Assembly: GCA_025980665.1 (NCBI GenBank)
Contig: JAICXC010000053.1
Coordinates: forward strand, 1 to 33,512
Direction of reading: 5' to 3'
DNA: 33,512 bases
Source: Bryobacteraceae bacterium
GTDB taxonomy: Bacteria > Acidobacteriota > Terriglobia > Bryobacterales > Bryobacteraceae
Part shown: piece after piece, positions 14,575-21,735 of the stretch
Position numbering within the stretch: the first letter of the stretch is position 1
How the letters are laid out: every line of letters starts with the position of its first letter
Position numbers and translations under genes: made by a program
Notes under the pieces: model-generated
The model's database searches: none
What the model was told of the DNA's origin: nothing
The model's input: the letters and a program-made list of their open reading frames with translations, nothing else

Positions 14575-17500
14575 TCAGGGAGCGGCCACGACTCCCAACG
14601 AGGTAAGCGCACCCGTCGAGTTAGCGCGAAAGACTACCGCAAAAAGCGGTACGTTCGAGGTAACTTCGGCCACGCCTTGTTTGCCGGCAGTCGACAGCGC
14701 GAACGCCGTGTGATTGCGGCTGGGCAATGGGTCTAGGGAAGTCGCCATACTGGTACCGTCGCTGTACCGAAATGTGATGCTGATGTTACTGGTCAGAGCG
14801 GCGTCGGGATTGGTGATGGCGACGCCCGTAGCCCCTCCTGCCGTATTGTCGAACGGGAGGAAGAAGTGTTCGCTTCCCGACCCGATTATGGTAGCCGTCC
14901 CCTCTTGCAACGATGGTAAATTGGGAACCTGTTGGCTATAGATGACGCTTCCTCCCACTGAGGCGGGAGCGGTCAATTCCGCCCACCCGCCTACGGTCAG
15001 ATTGCCAAGTCCCGCGGTACGAATGGTCACCGAGCCGCCCGCGGGAATGCTTCCTGTGAGTGGCGCTGATCCCGCTTCCAATTCGAATCCCGTGGAAGGT
15101 ATGTTGCCTTGGTCGTCGTTGAAGCGCAGTGTGTAGGCCGCTGGTTTCGTGTCTGTGTTGGTCAGAAGAACTGTGGTCTTGAACGCATTTCCATCCGCTA
15201 CATGAGCCAGGGTCCGGCTCGGATCGCCAGTGCCCGCGCCCCCAGCTACGGCATCCAGAGCCGTAAATGCGCCTGTTGAATTCGCACGAAAGACGACTGA
15301 AAGAAGTGCAGCATCGGAGTTCACTTCGGCGACGCCTTTTTTGCCTGGGACGGAGAATGCAAATGCCCGATGGCTGCGGCTAGCAAGCGGGGGCAGCGTA
15401 CTTTCCTCAGTAGCGCCGCCGTCGTAATGGAAGGTGATGTGAATGTTGTTGGCGGGGGTCGCGCCCGGATTGGTAAACGCGACGCCAGTGGAGGCTTTAT
15501 CCGTATTGTCGAAAGGCAGGAAGAAATGCTGGCTTGGAGGGGTTCCTATGATCGCTGTTCCCTCTTGGACCGAAGGCAAGTTGGGATTTTTCTGACTATA
15601 AATGACGCTGCCCCCCAACGCGGGAGGAGCTGTCAATTCCGCCCAGCCATTCACTGTCAGGGGCCCCAGTCCAGCCGTGCGAATGGTCGCCGATCCGCCC
15701 GCCGGGATGAGCCCGGTCAGCGAACCCGTTTCCAATTCGAATCTGGTCGAAGGTATTTCTCCGTTGTCGTCGTTGAAGCGCAATGTGTAGGGCGCCGCAG
15801 TGGAACCCGCATTGGTAAGAAGCACCGTAGTCTTAAATGCATTCCCGTCGGCCGCATGGGCCAGAGGGATGGTTTGGTTCCCCGCGACACCGACGGTGAA
15901 CGGAACGGAAAAGAGCAGACTGCCATGGTCATAGACACGAACTTGCCAAACCCCTACGGGATTGATTTGCGTAAGGCCAATATTCAGATTCGCGCTCGTA
16001 AAGCAAATATTATTCCCGGATTGCTGGAGATAACTGCCAGTGGAAACGGCCGCACCGTTGGGTGCGATCCATTCGCGGGTCAGTAGATCCCTCGAAGTGA
16101 CGCTGGCCACGAAATAGAGGTATACCGTGTCGGTACTAGCGAAGGAGCTTATTGCAGGAGGCAGCGTGCAAACGGCGGGTGGTGGCGCACTCGTAGTGAC
16201 CCTTTGGACGCTGAACGTGGCGCCCGGAGAAGCAACTGTCGTGAGCGTCACCGGCGCCGAAATTCCTCCGCTGGTTCGAACCGTAATTTCGGCAGTGCCA
16301 GGGCTTGCCACCAACAGGGAGCCTATGGAAGCCAGCAACTGCGTTCGATTCACAAACGTAGTCGGGACCACCGTTCCCATCCACAGGACCACACTGCCGG
16401 AATCGAAGCCGGATCCGTTCACCGCAAGTGTGAAGTCCGAGCCTCCGGCAATCACGGATTCAGGACTCAGATGGGATATAGCGGGTGCGCTCCACTGCGT
16501 GGCGAGTCCGCTCGCGAGATTGAATGCATCCACCGATCCCAGTCCGGTCACGAGATCGTATCCAGGCCCAGCCGAGTAACCGATGGACCCGGTGGCGCAC
16601 CCGGCTCGAAGGGTCGAACACGGCACCATATTGTCCCCAGCCGAAACGTCGTGAAATACACCCACGGTATTTTGAGCGAGGCTGTAAAGATTAGGATTGA
16701 TATTTCCTTGGCCAGACTGCGTTTGGGCTCCGTTCAACTCCTGATACTGATTCACAAGCGCCAAAATTCCGGCAAACGTGGGAGCCGAAGCTGACGTTCC
16801 GCTGTCTACGAAAAACTGGCTTCCACTGATGACCCGATACCCATCGTGAGACGCCGCGGAAAGAGAGACATCCGGCACAGCCCGGAAATTCGCATCGGGA
16901 ACCCCTGGGCCGGACTGCCACGATGGCCTGGTAAATGCGACGCTCAAGCCGCCGCCGCTTGACGCCAAGCCGCCCGTGCCCGATTCGTTCCAGCTCGTCT
17001 CCGGAATATACGAACGAGCGGAGGCAAACGTGTCTGAATTGGCGCTGGACCAGAAAGCGCCATCTCCTTCATCAAACCGGGTGCCTCCGACCGCCGTCAC
17101 TTCCGGAAGACTGGCTGGAAACGAAACGGCCAATCCGCCGGACGCCAGCGAAGATTGAAACGGCGCGTCGCACCCCGCCGAGCCGGAATCGCCCGATGAT
17201 GCTATCCACGTGATGCCTTGAGCATTAGCCTGTTGGGCCAGGGCTCGCGTACTGTTCAACGTGGTCTGCGAGTTCAGTTGTTCGCACAGGCCGAAGCTAA
17301 AAGTGATGACAGGTGCAAGGTTCTGATTAATTGCATAGGGAACAGAGATCCGGGATACGTCCGCTGAGTAGACGTAAATGATATTCGCCTTGCGGGCGAC
17401 CGCGCCGGTCCATTCGATGTCCAGATCTGCCTCGTCCATGGAGGAGGTCTTGCCGGGATCGAGAGTGCCTGGGACGAGCACCATCTGCGGATCATTCTGA

Positions 17501-18327
17501 GGCAGGCTGTAGAGGTTACGAAATGCCCGAATATCCCCCAAATCCACTGCAGACCGCCCGGCTACCACAATTCGTTGGCCGGAACCGTCGTAACCGGAAT
17601 TGTAAAGAGGCCAAAGGTTGTAAATGGTGGCGAAATCGTCCGGCGCCAGAAGGTGATTACCTCCCGAAGTGGTGAACAATGGGGCGACCGTGTTCGCTGA
17701 GCCCTCACCGGACAAGAGAACATGCCGCGACTGCCCGCGCTGGGGATGAAAATCATCCAGCCCCTGGATCCCAATTATTAAAGGCTCAATCGCCGCCGGT
17801 ACGGATGGTTCGGTCGAGTTGGCGAAATGCGATTCGCCGTTGATTTGGTAGTGGCGTATTTCGGTTCGCAGGGCCGCCTGCATTTGGGCCGCAGTGCCGC
17901 TGAACCAGATCCAGCTCCGGGCGCGCGAAACCTCATCCACCGCCAGACCTTCCGACTGCAACCATTTCACAACCTGGGCCGCATCGTTGGGACTCGCGCC
18001 GAAGCGATCCCCAAACTCTTCTGGTGTCAGCCAGGAATGATAGTTGCGCGAGGACCGATCCTGCTGCTCCGCGAGCAGCTGATCCAGTTCCGTCTGCTGC
18101 GCCGCCGAGCGCTTTAGCATGACCATCACGTGGTCCAGCCGCAGGGCCGGATCGACCGGACCGGCGTCAAACTGCGGATTGGCCTGAGGATGAACGTTGC
18201 CCTTTAGCGCAACCCTCTGAAGACGATCTACTGGCCCTGCGATGCGGTCCCGTTGTGCCATGACGGTGGCGAGCGGCACTAAAAACAGCGCCACGGCGCG
18301 GAGAATGCGGAGCGAGCGGTAACACAT
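14575..18327 (-). CDS. Sedolisin/kumamolisin-type (S53) protease with repeat tail, intact
   Basis: 1250 residues. Signal peptide about 1-25 (ends TVMAQ). Pro-kumamolisin domain about 62-195, with RNYHSWLTPEEFGDRFG. S53 catalytic domain about 225-605: Glu299 and Asp303 (DEADLDIEW), oxyanion Asp380 (SSGDSGSAGC), Ser512 (DSGTSASAPTF), and calcium-site region GYDLVTGLGSVD near 590-600. Then an IPT/TIG-like domain (about 615-697), another beta-sandwich (about 705-815), and two ~210-residue modules (822-1029 and 1040-1250). Family knowledge: secreted, self-activating serine-carboxyl peptidases active at acid pH, which suits acidobacteria; substrates probably extracellular proteins. It has an extended -10 promoter and a paralogue directly downstream. 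The tail probably binds substrate or surface, which is inference. Confidence 0.92.
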   Translation of the reverse strand: MCYRSLRILRAVALFLVPLATVMAQRDRIAGPVDRLQRVALKGNVHPQANPQFDAGPVDPALRLDHVMVMLKRSAAQQTELDQLLAEQQDRSSRNYHSWLTPEEFGDRFGASPNDAAQVVKWLQSEGLAVDEVSRARSWIWFSGTAAQMQAALRTEIRHYQINGESHFANSTEPSVPAAIEPLIIGIQGLDDFHPQRGQSRHVLLSGEGSANTVAPLFTTSGGNHLLAPDDFATIYNLWPLYNSGYDGSGQRIVVAGRSAVDLGDIRAFRNLYSLPQNDPQMVLVPGTLDPGKTSSMDEADLDIEWTGAVARKANIIYVYSADVSRISVPYAINQNLAPVITFSFGLCEQLNSQTTLNSTRALAQQANAQGITWIASSGDSGSAGCDAPFQSSLASGGLAVSFPASLPEVTAVGGTRFDEGDGAFWSSANSDTFASARSYIPETSWNESGTGGLASSGGGLSVAFTRPSWQSGPGVPDANFRAVPDVSLSAASHDGYRVISGSQFFVDSGTSASAPTFAGILALVNQYQELNGAQTQSGQGNINPNLYSLAQNTVGVFHDVSAGDNMVPCSTLRAGCATGSIGYSAGPGYDLVTGLGSVDAFNLASGLATQWSAPAISHLSPESVIAGGSDFTLAVNGSGFDSGSVVLWMGTVVPTTFVNRTQLLASIGSLLVASPGTAEITVRTSGGISAPVTLTTVASPGATFSVQRVTTSAPPPAVCTLPPAISSFASTDTVYLYFVASVTSRDLLTREWIAPNGAAVSTGSYLQQSGNNICFTSANLNIGLTQINPVGVWQVRVYDHGSLLFSVPFTVGVAGNQTIPLAHAADGNAFKTTVLLTNAGSTAAPYTLRFNDDNGEIPSTRFELETGSLTGLIPAGGSATIRTAGLGPLTVNGWAELTAPPALGGSVIYSQKNPNLPSVQEGTAIIGTPPSQHFFLPFDNTDKASTGVAFTNPGATPANNIHITFHYDGGATEESTLPPLASRSHRAFAFSVPGKKGVAEVNSDAALLSVVFRANSTGAFTALDAVAGGAGTGDPSRTLAHVADGNAFKTTVLLTNTDTKPAAYTLRFNDDQGNIPSTGFELEAGSAPLTGSIPAGGSVTIRTAGLGNLTVGGWAELTAPASVGGSVIYSQQVPNLPSLQEGTATIIGSGSEHFFLPFDNTAGGATGVAITNPDAALTSNISITFRYSDGTSMATSLDPLPSRNHTAFALSTAGKQGVAEVTSNVPLFAVVFRANSTGALTSLGVVAAP
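14578..15210 (-). repeat. Module B of protease copy 2 (residues 1040-1250)
   Basis: Start LAHVADGNAFKTTVLLTN, end STGALTSLGVV. Each module splits into two halves of about 95 residues that also resemble each other (LLTN...LRFNDD and AITNP...ITFRYSD). Confidence 0.8.
15241..15864 (-). repeat. Module A of protease copy 2 (residues 822-1029)
   Basis: Start LAHAADGNAFKTTVLLTN, end STGAFTALDAVAG. Same architecture as module B and as both modules of copy 1. Confidence 0.8.
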
Positions 18328-18391
18328 GGAATTTTGCTGAACTCAACTGGCCGTAGAACGGCTGTTTTCTCGAAAGGGCGCGGTGCCTGTT

Positions 18392-18400
18392 ATTTTACCA
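18392..18400 (-). promoter_or_regulatory. Extended -10 promoter of protease copy 2
   Basis: Minus strand TGGTAAAAT (TGnTAAAAT), about 60 bases before the ATG at 18327. Matches the element before the paralogous gene (TTGGTA-A/C-AATAA in both). Confidence 0.5.
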
Positions 18401-18494
18401 AAGGAGAACAATCTCATATCGCTTGTTCGGATCGTTAGTATTTAGCCCCGGCCGATAAAGGACCTCCAACCATAGATTTGTTGGGCGCGACACC

Positions 18495-18533
18495 TGTGGA
18501 CATGCCACATAGAGCCGTGGGATACTCATGTGG
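18495..18533. promoter_or_regulatory. Inverted-repeat cluster, candidate PadR operator
   Basis: TGTGG-ACATG-CCACA (18495-18509) is a 5-bp inverted repeat, and CCACAT (18505-18510) is mirrored again by ATGTGG (18528-18533), ending 21 bases before the PadR start. PadR proteins are known to use ATGT/ACAT inverted repeats near their own promoters, so autoregulation is a reasonable guess. Confidence 0.4.
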
Positions 18534-18554
18534 TGATACAACAGAGGCCGTCCA

Positions 18555-18902
18555 ATGCCTGATTCCAAGCTCGATCTACTACAGGGCACCTTAGACCTCA
18601 TGGTTCTCCAAACCCTTGATGTCCTCGGACCTCTCCACGGCTACGGCATTGCTCGCCGCATTGAGCAACTGAGCGGAAACGAGGTCCTGTTAAACCAGGG
18701 CACCATCTATGCGTCTCTGGTGCGACTACAACAGCGCCGTTGGATCGCGGCCGAGTGGGGTGTCTCCGACAACAATCGCAAGGCGAAGTTCTATTCGATC
18801 ACGAAGGCTGGTAAACGCCAGATGAAAGAAGACCAGACGCAGTGGGAGCGCCTGGTGGCCGTAATCACCAGGGTGCTGGCCGCATCAGGTGAACGTGGCT
18901 AG
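18555..18902 (+). CDS. PadR family transcriptional regulator
   Basis: 115 residues, the short PadR form. Starts with the acidobacterial pattern LDLLQGTLDLMVLQTL; winged helix about 10-90 with HGYGIARRIEQLS, LNQGTIYASLVRLQQRRWI and the wing KAKFYSITKAGKRQM; a short C-terminal helix for dimerisation. AGAGG lies 7 bases before the ATG. It is followed after 11 bases by an ADOP permease, an arrangement known to be recurrent in acidobacteria, so it probably represses or senses for that permease operon. Inverted repeats just upstream may be its operator. Confidence 0.93.
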   Translation: MPDSKLDLLQGTLDLMVLQTLDVLGPLHGYGIARRIEQLSGNEVLLNQGTIYASLVRLQQRRWIAAEWGVSDNNRKAKFYSITKAGKRQMKEDQTQWERLVAVITRVLAASGERG

Positions 18903-18913
18903 CTGGGAGCGCT

Positions 18914-21565
18914 ATGAGGCAGGTGTGGATTCGGTTTCTTTCGCTCTTTAAAAAGCGCGACCTTGATCGGGAATTCGATGACGAGGCGGATTCGCATATC
19001 GCCCTTGTCACTGAAGACTATGTGCAGGGGGGCATGCCACTGGTCGAGGCGCAACGAATGGCGCGGGTACGGTTTGGGTCCATCGAATCCTCAAAGGACG
19101 CTCATCGCGATTCAAGAGGACTGCCGTGGCTGGAAGGGCTCTTTTACGATCTGCGATTTGCGCTGCGGCGACTGCGGCACGACCGGGCGTTTGCTCTGAC
19201 GGCAATCGTGACGCTCGCGCTCGCCATTGGGTTGAACGTGACGGTGTTTGCCGTCATGAACACGATGTTGTTTCGGGGCTTCCCGCTCGTCCAGAGGAAC
19301 GACCGCCTGGTTTATATTCAGGAACAGTATCCATCAGGGACGGGCAATATCACTTACCTCGATTTCGAGGATTGGCGCGCTCAGGCGCACTCTTTCGAGG
19401 GAATGGCGTTCGTCGGGGAAAAGAATATTAGTCTCAGCTATGGGGAGGGACGTTCGCTCGACGCGAGTGCCTTCACCGTGAGCACGAACGTATTCGGGTT
19501 GCTCAGAGTTAAGCCGACGCTCGGACGGGATTTTGTGCCAGCGGATGAAGCCTCGGGAGCAGCCCCGGTCGTAATCCTCAATCACCGCTTCTGGGAGAGC
19601 CAGTTTGGAGGGCGCCAGGATGTTGTCGGCACATTCGTTCTTGTGAACAAGGCTCCCGCAACCGTCATCGGCGTGATGCCCGAAGGTTTTGACTTTCCGA
19701 CGCAGTTCGACGTCTGGATGCCATACATGCGCGGTCCTGAGGTGAACCAGAGGATCCCGGAAGCCTTCCTGGCCGTTGGGCGACTTCGGGACGGCGCAAA
19801 CCTGCAAGAGGCCCGTGCGGAGCTTGAAACTATCAATCATCGTCTGGAAGCGGCTTATCCGGCGACGAATCGAGGTGTTGTCCCCAGCTTGGCTACCTAT
19901 TCGCAATCCTTCATCGGTCCGGATGCGCCTGTCATCTACGGCTCACTTTGGGTGGCGGCGTGGTTCGTGTTGCTGATCGCCTGCGCCAACCTGGCCAATC
20001 TCACGGTGGCGCGAACCGTTGGGCGGTGGAGGGATTTTTCGATCAGGATCGCCCTCGGCGCGGGCCGGGGGCGGATGATGCGCCAGATTTTCGTCGAAAG
20101 CCTGACGCTTACAAGCGTGGCCGCAGTGCTCGGGTGGTGGATCACGAAATGGGGCGTGCGCACTTGGGCTGTCGAAACCGCCTCCATTTACCAGATACTC
20201 GACTATACGCTGGACTCCGGCACGCTGGCCTATTTGGTTGCAATCTCCCTTGCTTCGGCGATTTTGTTTTCCCTGGCTCCCATGGGCAGAGTTTTGCAGA
20301 TTGGTGTAAACAGCGCTCTGAAAAGCGAGGCCCCGGGCGTCACGCCGGGTGTGCGTGGAAAACGCCTGGCGGCGGTACTGGTTGCAGGCCAGATGGCGCT
20401 CGCCATTGTGCTGCTATCGGGCGCAGGCGTCCTTGTTCGGAGTCTCATGAACATTGTAAGTGCCGATACCGGCGTTGGCGATCCCGAACACGTACTGGTT
20501 GGATTGCTAAGTTTCCCGTCCGAAAAATTCCCGAGTCTGGCAGCCACCCTTGGGTATGTCGACCGGTTCGAAGCTACAGTTAGAGCCATTCCCGGGATTG
20601 TAGATGAGTCAGTGGCGAGCAATATTCCCGTGAATTTCGGAACTCAGCGGGCGTTTGAGATAGAGGGAAGGCCAAATCCGCGGGAGGGCGGAGAGGCTGT
20701 CCAGTTCCTGCGCGTCGGACCGGACTACTTCCGAGTGGTGGAAGCGCCCGCGATATCGGGCCGCGATTTCAATGACGGAGATCGCACGGCGACATTACCG
20801 GTTGCCATTGTGAACCAGAGTTTTGCCGCCAGGTACTGGCCTCGGGAACAACCCCTGGGCAAGCGGCTTCGTTACATCGATCGCAAGAAGCCAGCCGAAT
20901 GGCTGACCGTGGTGGGAGTCGTCCCGAATATCATGCAGGGAGACGCCACGCGGCGGCAGTTCAAACCTCTGGTCTATTTGCCTTTCCGGCAAGCATCCAC
21001 GGTGCTTGGAGTGAATTTTCTGCTGCGAACGGGCGTGCCTCCCGGGCAAGTCGCACAAGCTGTTCGAGCCGAAATACAGAAACTCGATCCTGACGTGGTC
21101 CTGAAAAAGTTCACGACCCTGAAAGCCAGCTTCGGGTTTGATCCCAACCGAATGGATCGTGGGCATAGCGAGATGGGCAAGTACGCGGCGGTGGCGCCCA
21201 TCTTCGCTGTGATGGCGCTGCTTCTGGCGGCTGTCGGCCTCTATGCTGTGATCGCGCATTCAGTAAGTCAGCGCACGAAAGAAATCGGCGTTCGCATAGC
21301 GATTGGTGCTGCTGCCGAGGATATCCGCAGGATGGTCCTCCGTGATGGCATGTGGCCGGTGGCGATTGGTATGATCCTTGGCTTGGCCGCATCGCTCGGC
21401 GTGAATCGCATTTTACAATCGCAGTTGGTCGGAGTGCCGCCCGACGATCCAATTACGATGGCATGCGCGCCAGTCGTCTTGATCTTAGTCGCACTCCTCG
21501 CCTGCCAGATTCCAGCGCGCCGTGCCATGCGAGTGGACCCGGTGATGACACTACGGCATGACTGA
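18914..21565 (+). CDS. ADOP-type ABC transporter permease 1 (MacB/FtsX-like, TIGR03434)
   Basis: 883 residues. N-terminal prefix 1-85 with RDLDREFDDEADSHIA and RDSRGLPWLEGLFYDLRFALR, typical of ADOP proteins. First membrane helix about 93-115, then a MacB-type periplasmic domain, an FtsX block (LLIACANLANLTVARTVGR, RIALGAGRGRMMRQ), and a second copy of helix, periplasmic domain and FtsX block (AVGLYAVIAHSVSQRTKEIG, RIAIGAAAEDIRRM) ending RRAMRVDPVMTLRHD. No ATPase gene is nearby, which is why the family is called orphan permease. The substrate is unknown; MacB relatives move lipoproteins, peptides or antibiotics. The start ATG has GGGAG 4 bases before it. A paralogue follows at 21736. Confidence 0.93.
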   Translation: MRQVWIRFLSLFKKRDLDREFDDEADSHIALVTEDYVQGGMPLVEAQRMARVRFGSIESSKDAHRDSRGLPWLEGLFYDLRFALRRLRHDRAFALTAIVTLALAIGLNVTVFAVMNTMLFRGFPLVQRNDRLVYIQEQYPSGTGNITYLDFEDWRAQAHSFEGMAFVGEKNISLSYGEGRSLDASAFTVSTNVFGLLRVKPTLGRDFVPADEASGAAPVVILNHRFWESQFGGRQDVVGTFVLVNKAPATVIGVMPEGFDFPTQFDVWMPYMRGPEVNQRIPEAFLAVGRLRDGANLQEARAELETINHRLEAAYPATNRGVVPSLATYSQSFIGPDAPVIYGSLWVAAWFVLLIACANLANLTVARTVGRWRDFSIRIALGAGRGRMMRQIFVESLTLTSVAAVLGWWITKWGVRTWAVETASIYQILDYTLDSGTLAYLVAISLASAILFSLAPMGRVLQIGVNSALKSEAPGVTPGVRGKRLAAVLVAGQMALAIVLLSGAGVLVRSLMNIVSADTGVGDPEHVLVGLLSFPSEKFPSLAATLGYVDRFEATVRAIPGIVDESVASNIPVNFGTQRAFEIEGRPNPREGGEAVQFLRVGPDYFRVVEAPAISGRDFNDGDRTATLPVAIVNQSFAARYWPREQPLGKRLRYIDRKKPAEWLTVVGVVPNIMQGDATRRQFKPLVYLPFRQASTVLGVNFLLRTGVPPGQVAQAVRAEIQKLDPDVVLKKFTTLKASFGFDPNRMDRGHSEMGKYAAVAPIFAVMALLLAAVGLYAVIAHSVSQRTKEIGVRIAIGAAAEDIRRMVLRDGMWPVAIGMILGLAASLGVNRILQSQLVGVPPDDPITMACAPVVLILVALLACQIPARRAMRVDPVMTLRHD

Positions 21566-21722
21566 GTCAGAAGGAACATGATGAATTTCACACGAGGACT
21601 CCTGTTTGCCGCGATGGGCGCTTCCTTTCTGAGCGCGCAAGCGCCACAGCCTGCGTCCGTACCTGAATTTGAGGTGGCTTCGATCCGGCGCAACGTCTCT
21701 TCAGATCCCGTGCGAGTAGGCG
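21515..21722 (+). repeat. Duplicated segment copy 1 (ADOP 3' end plus TIGR03435 5' end)
   Basis: About 208 bases closely matching 24345-24551, including the shared CGCGCCGTGCCATGCGAGTG of the ADOP end and GAATTTGAGGTGGCTTC-type bases of the TIGR03435 start. Marks the edge of a tandem duplication. Confidence 0.75.
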
Positions 21723-21733
21723 GGAATGAGTGA
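21578..21733 (+). pseudogene. TIGR03435 remnant 1 (N-terminal 51 residues only)
   Basis: ATG at 21578 (also one at 21581, behind AAGGA) opens a 51-residue frame: signal peptide MMNFTRGLLFAAMGASFLSAQ, then PEFEVASIRRNVSSDPVRVGG and a stop. FEVASI is the conserved start of TIGR03435 proteins, which are usually about 250-300 residues, so this is a truncated gene end-joined to the next permease gene, whose start lies 2 bases after its TGA. It might still be translated as a secreted peptide. Confidence 0.7.
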
Positions 21734-21735
21734 CC

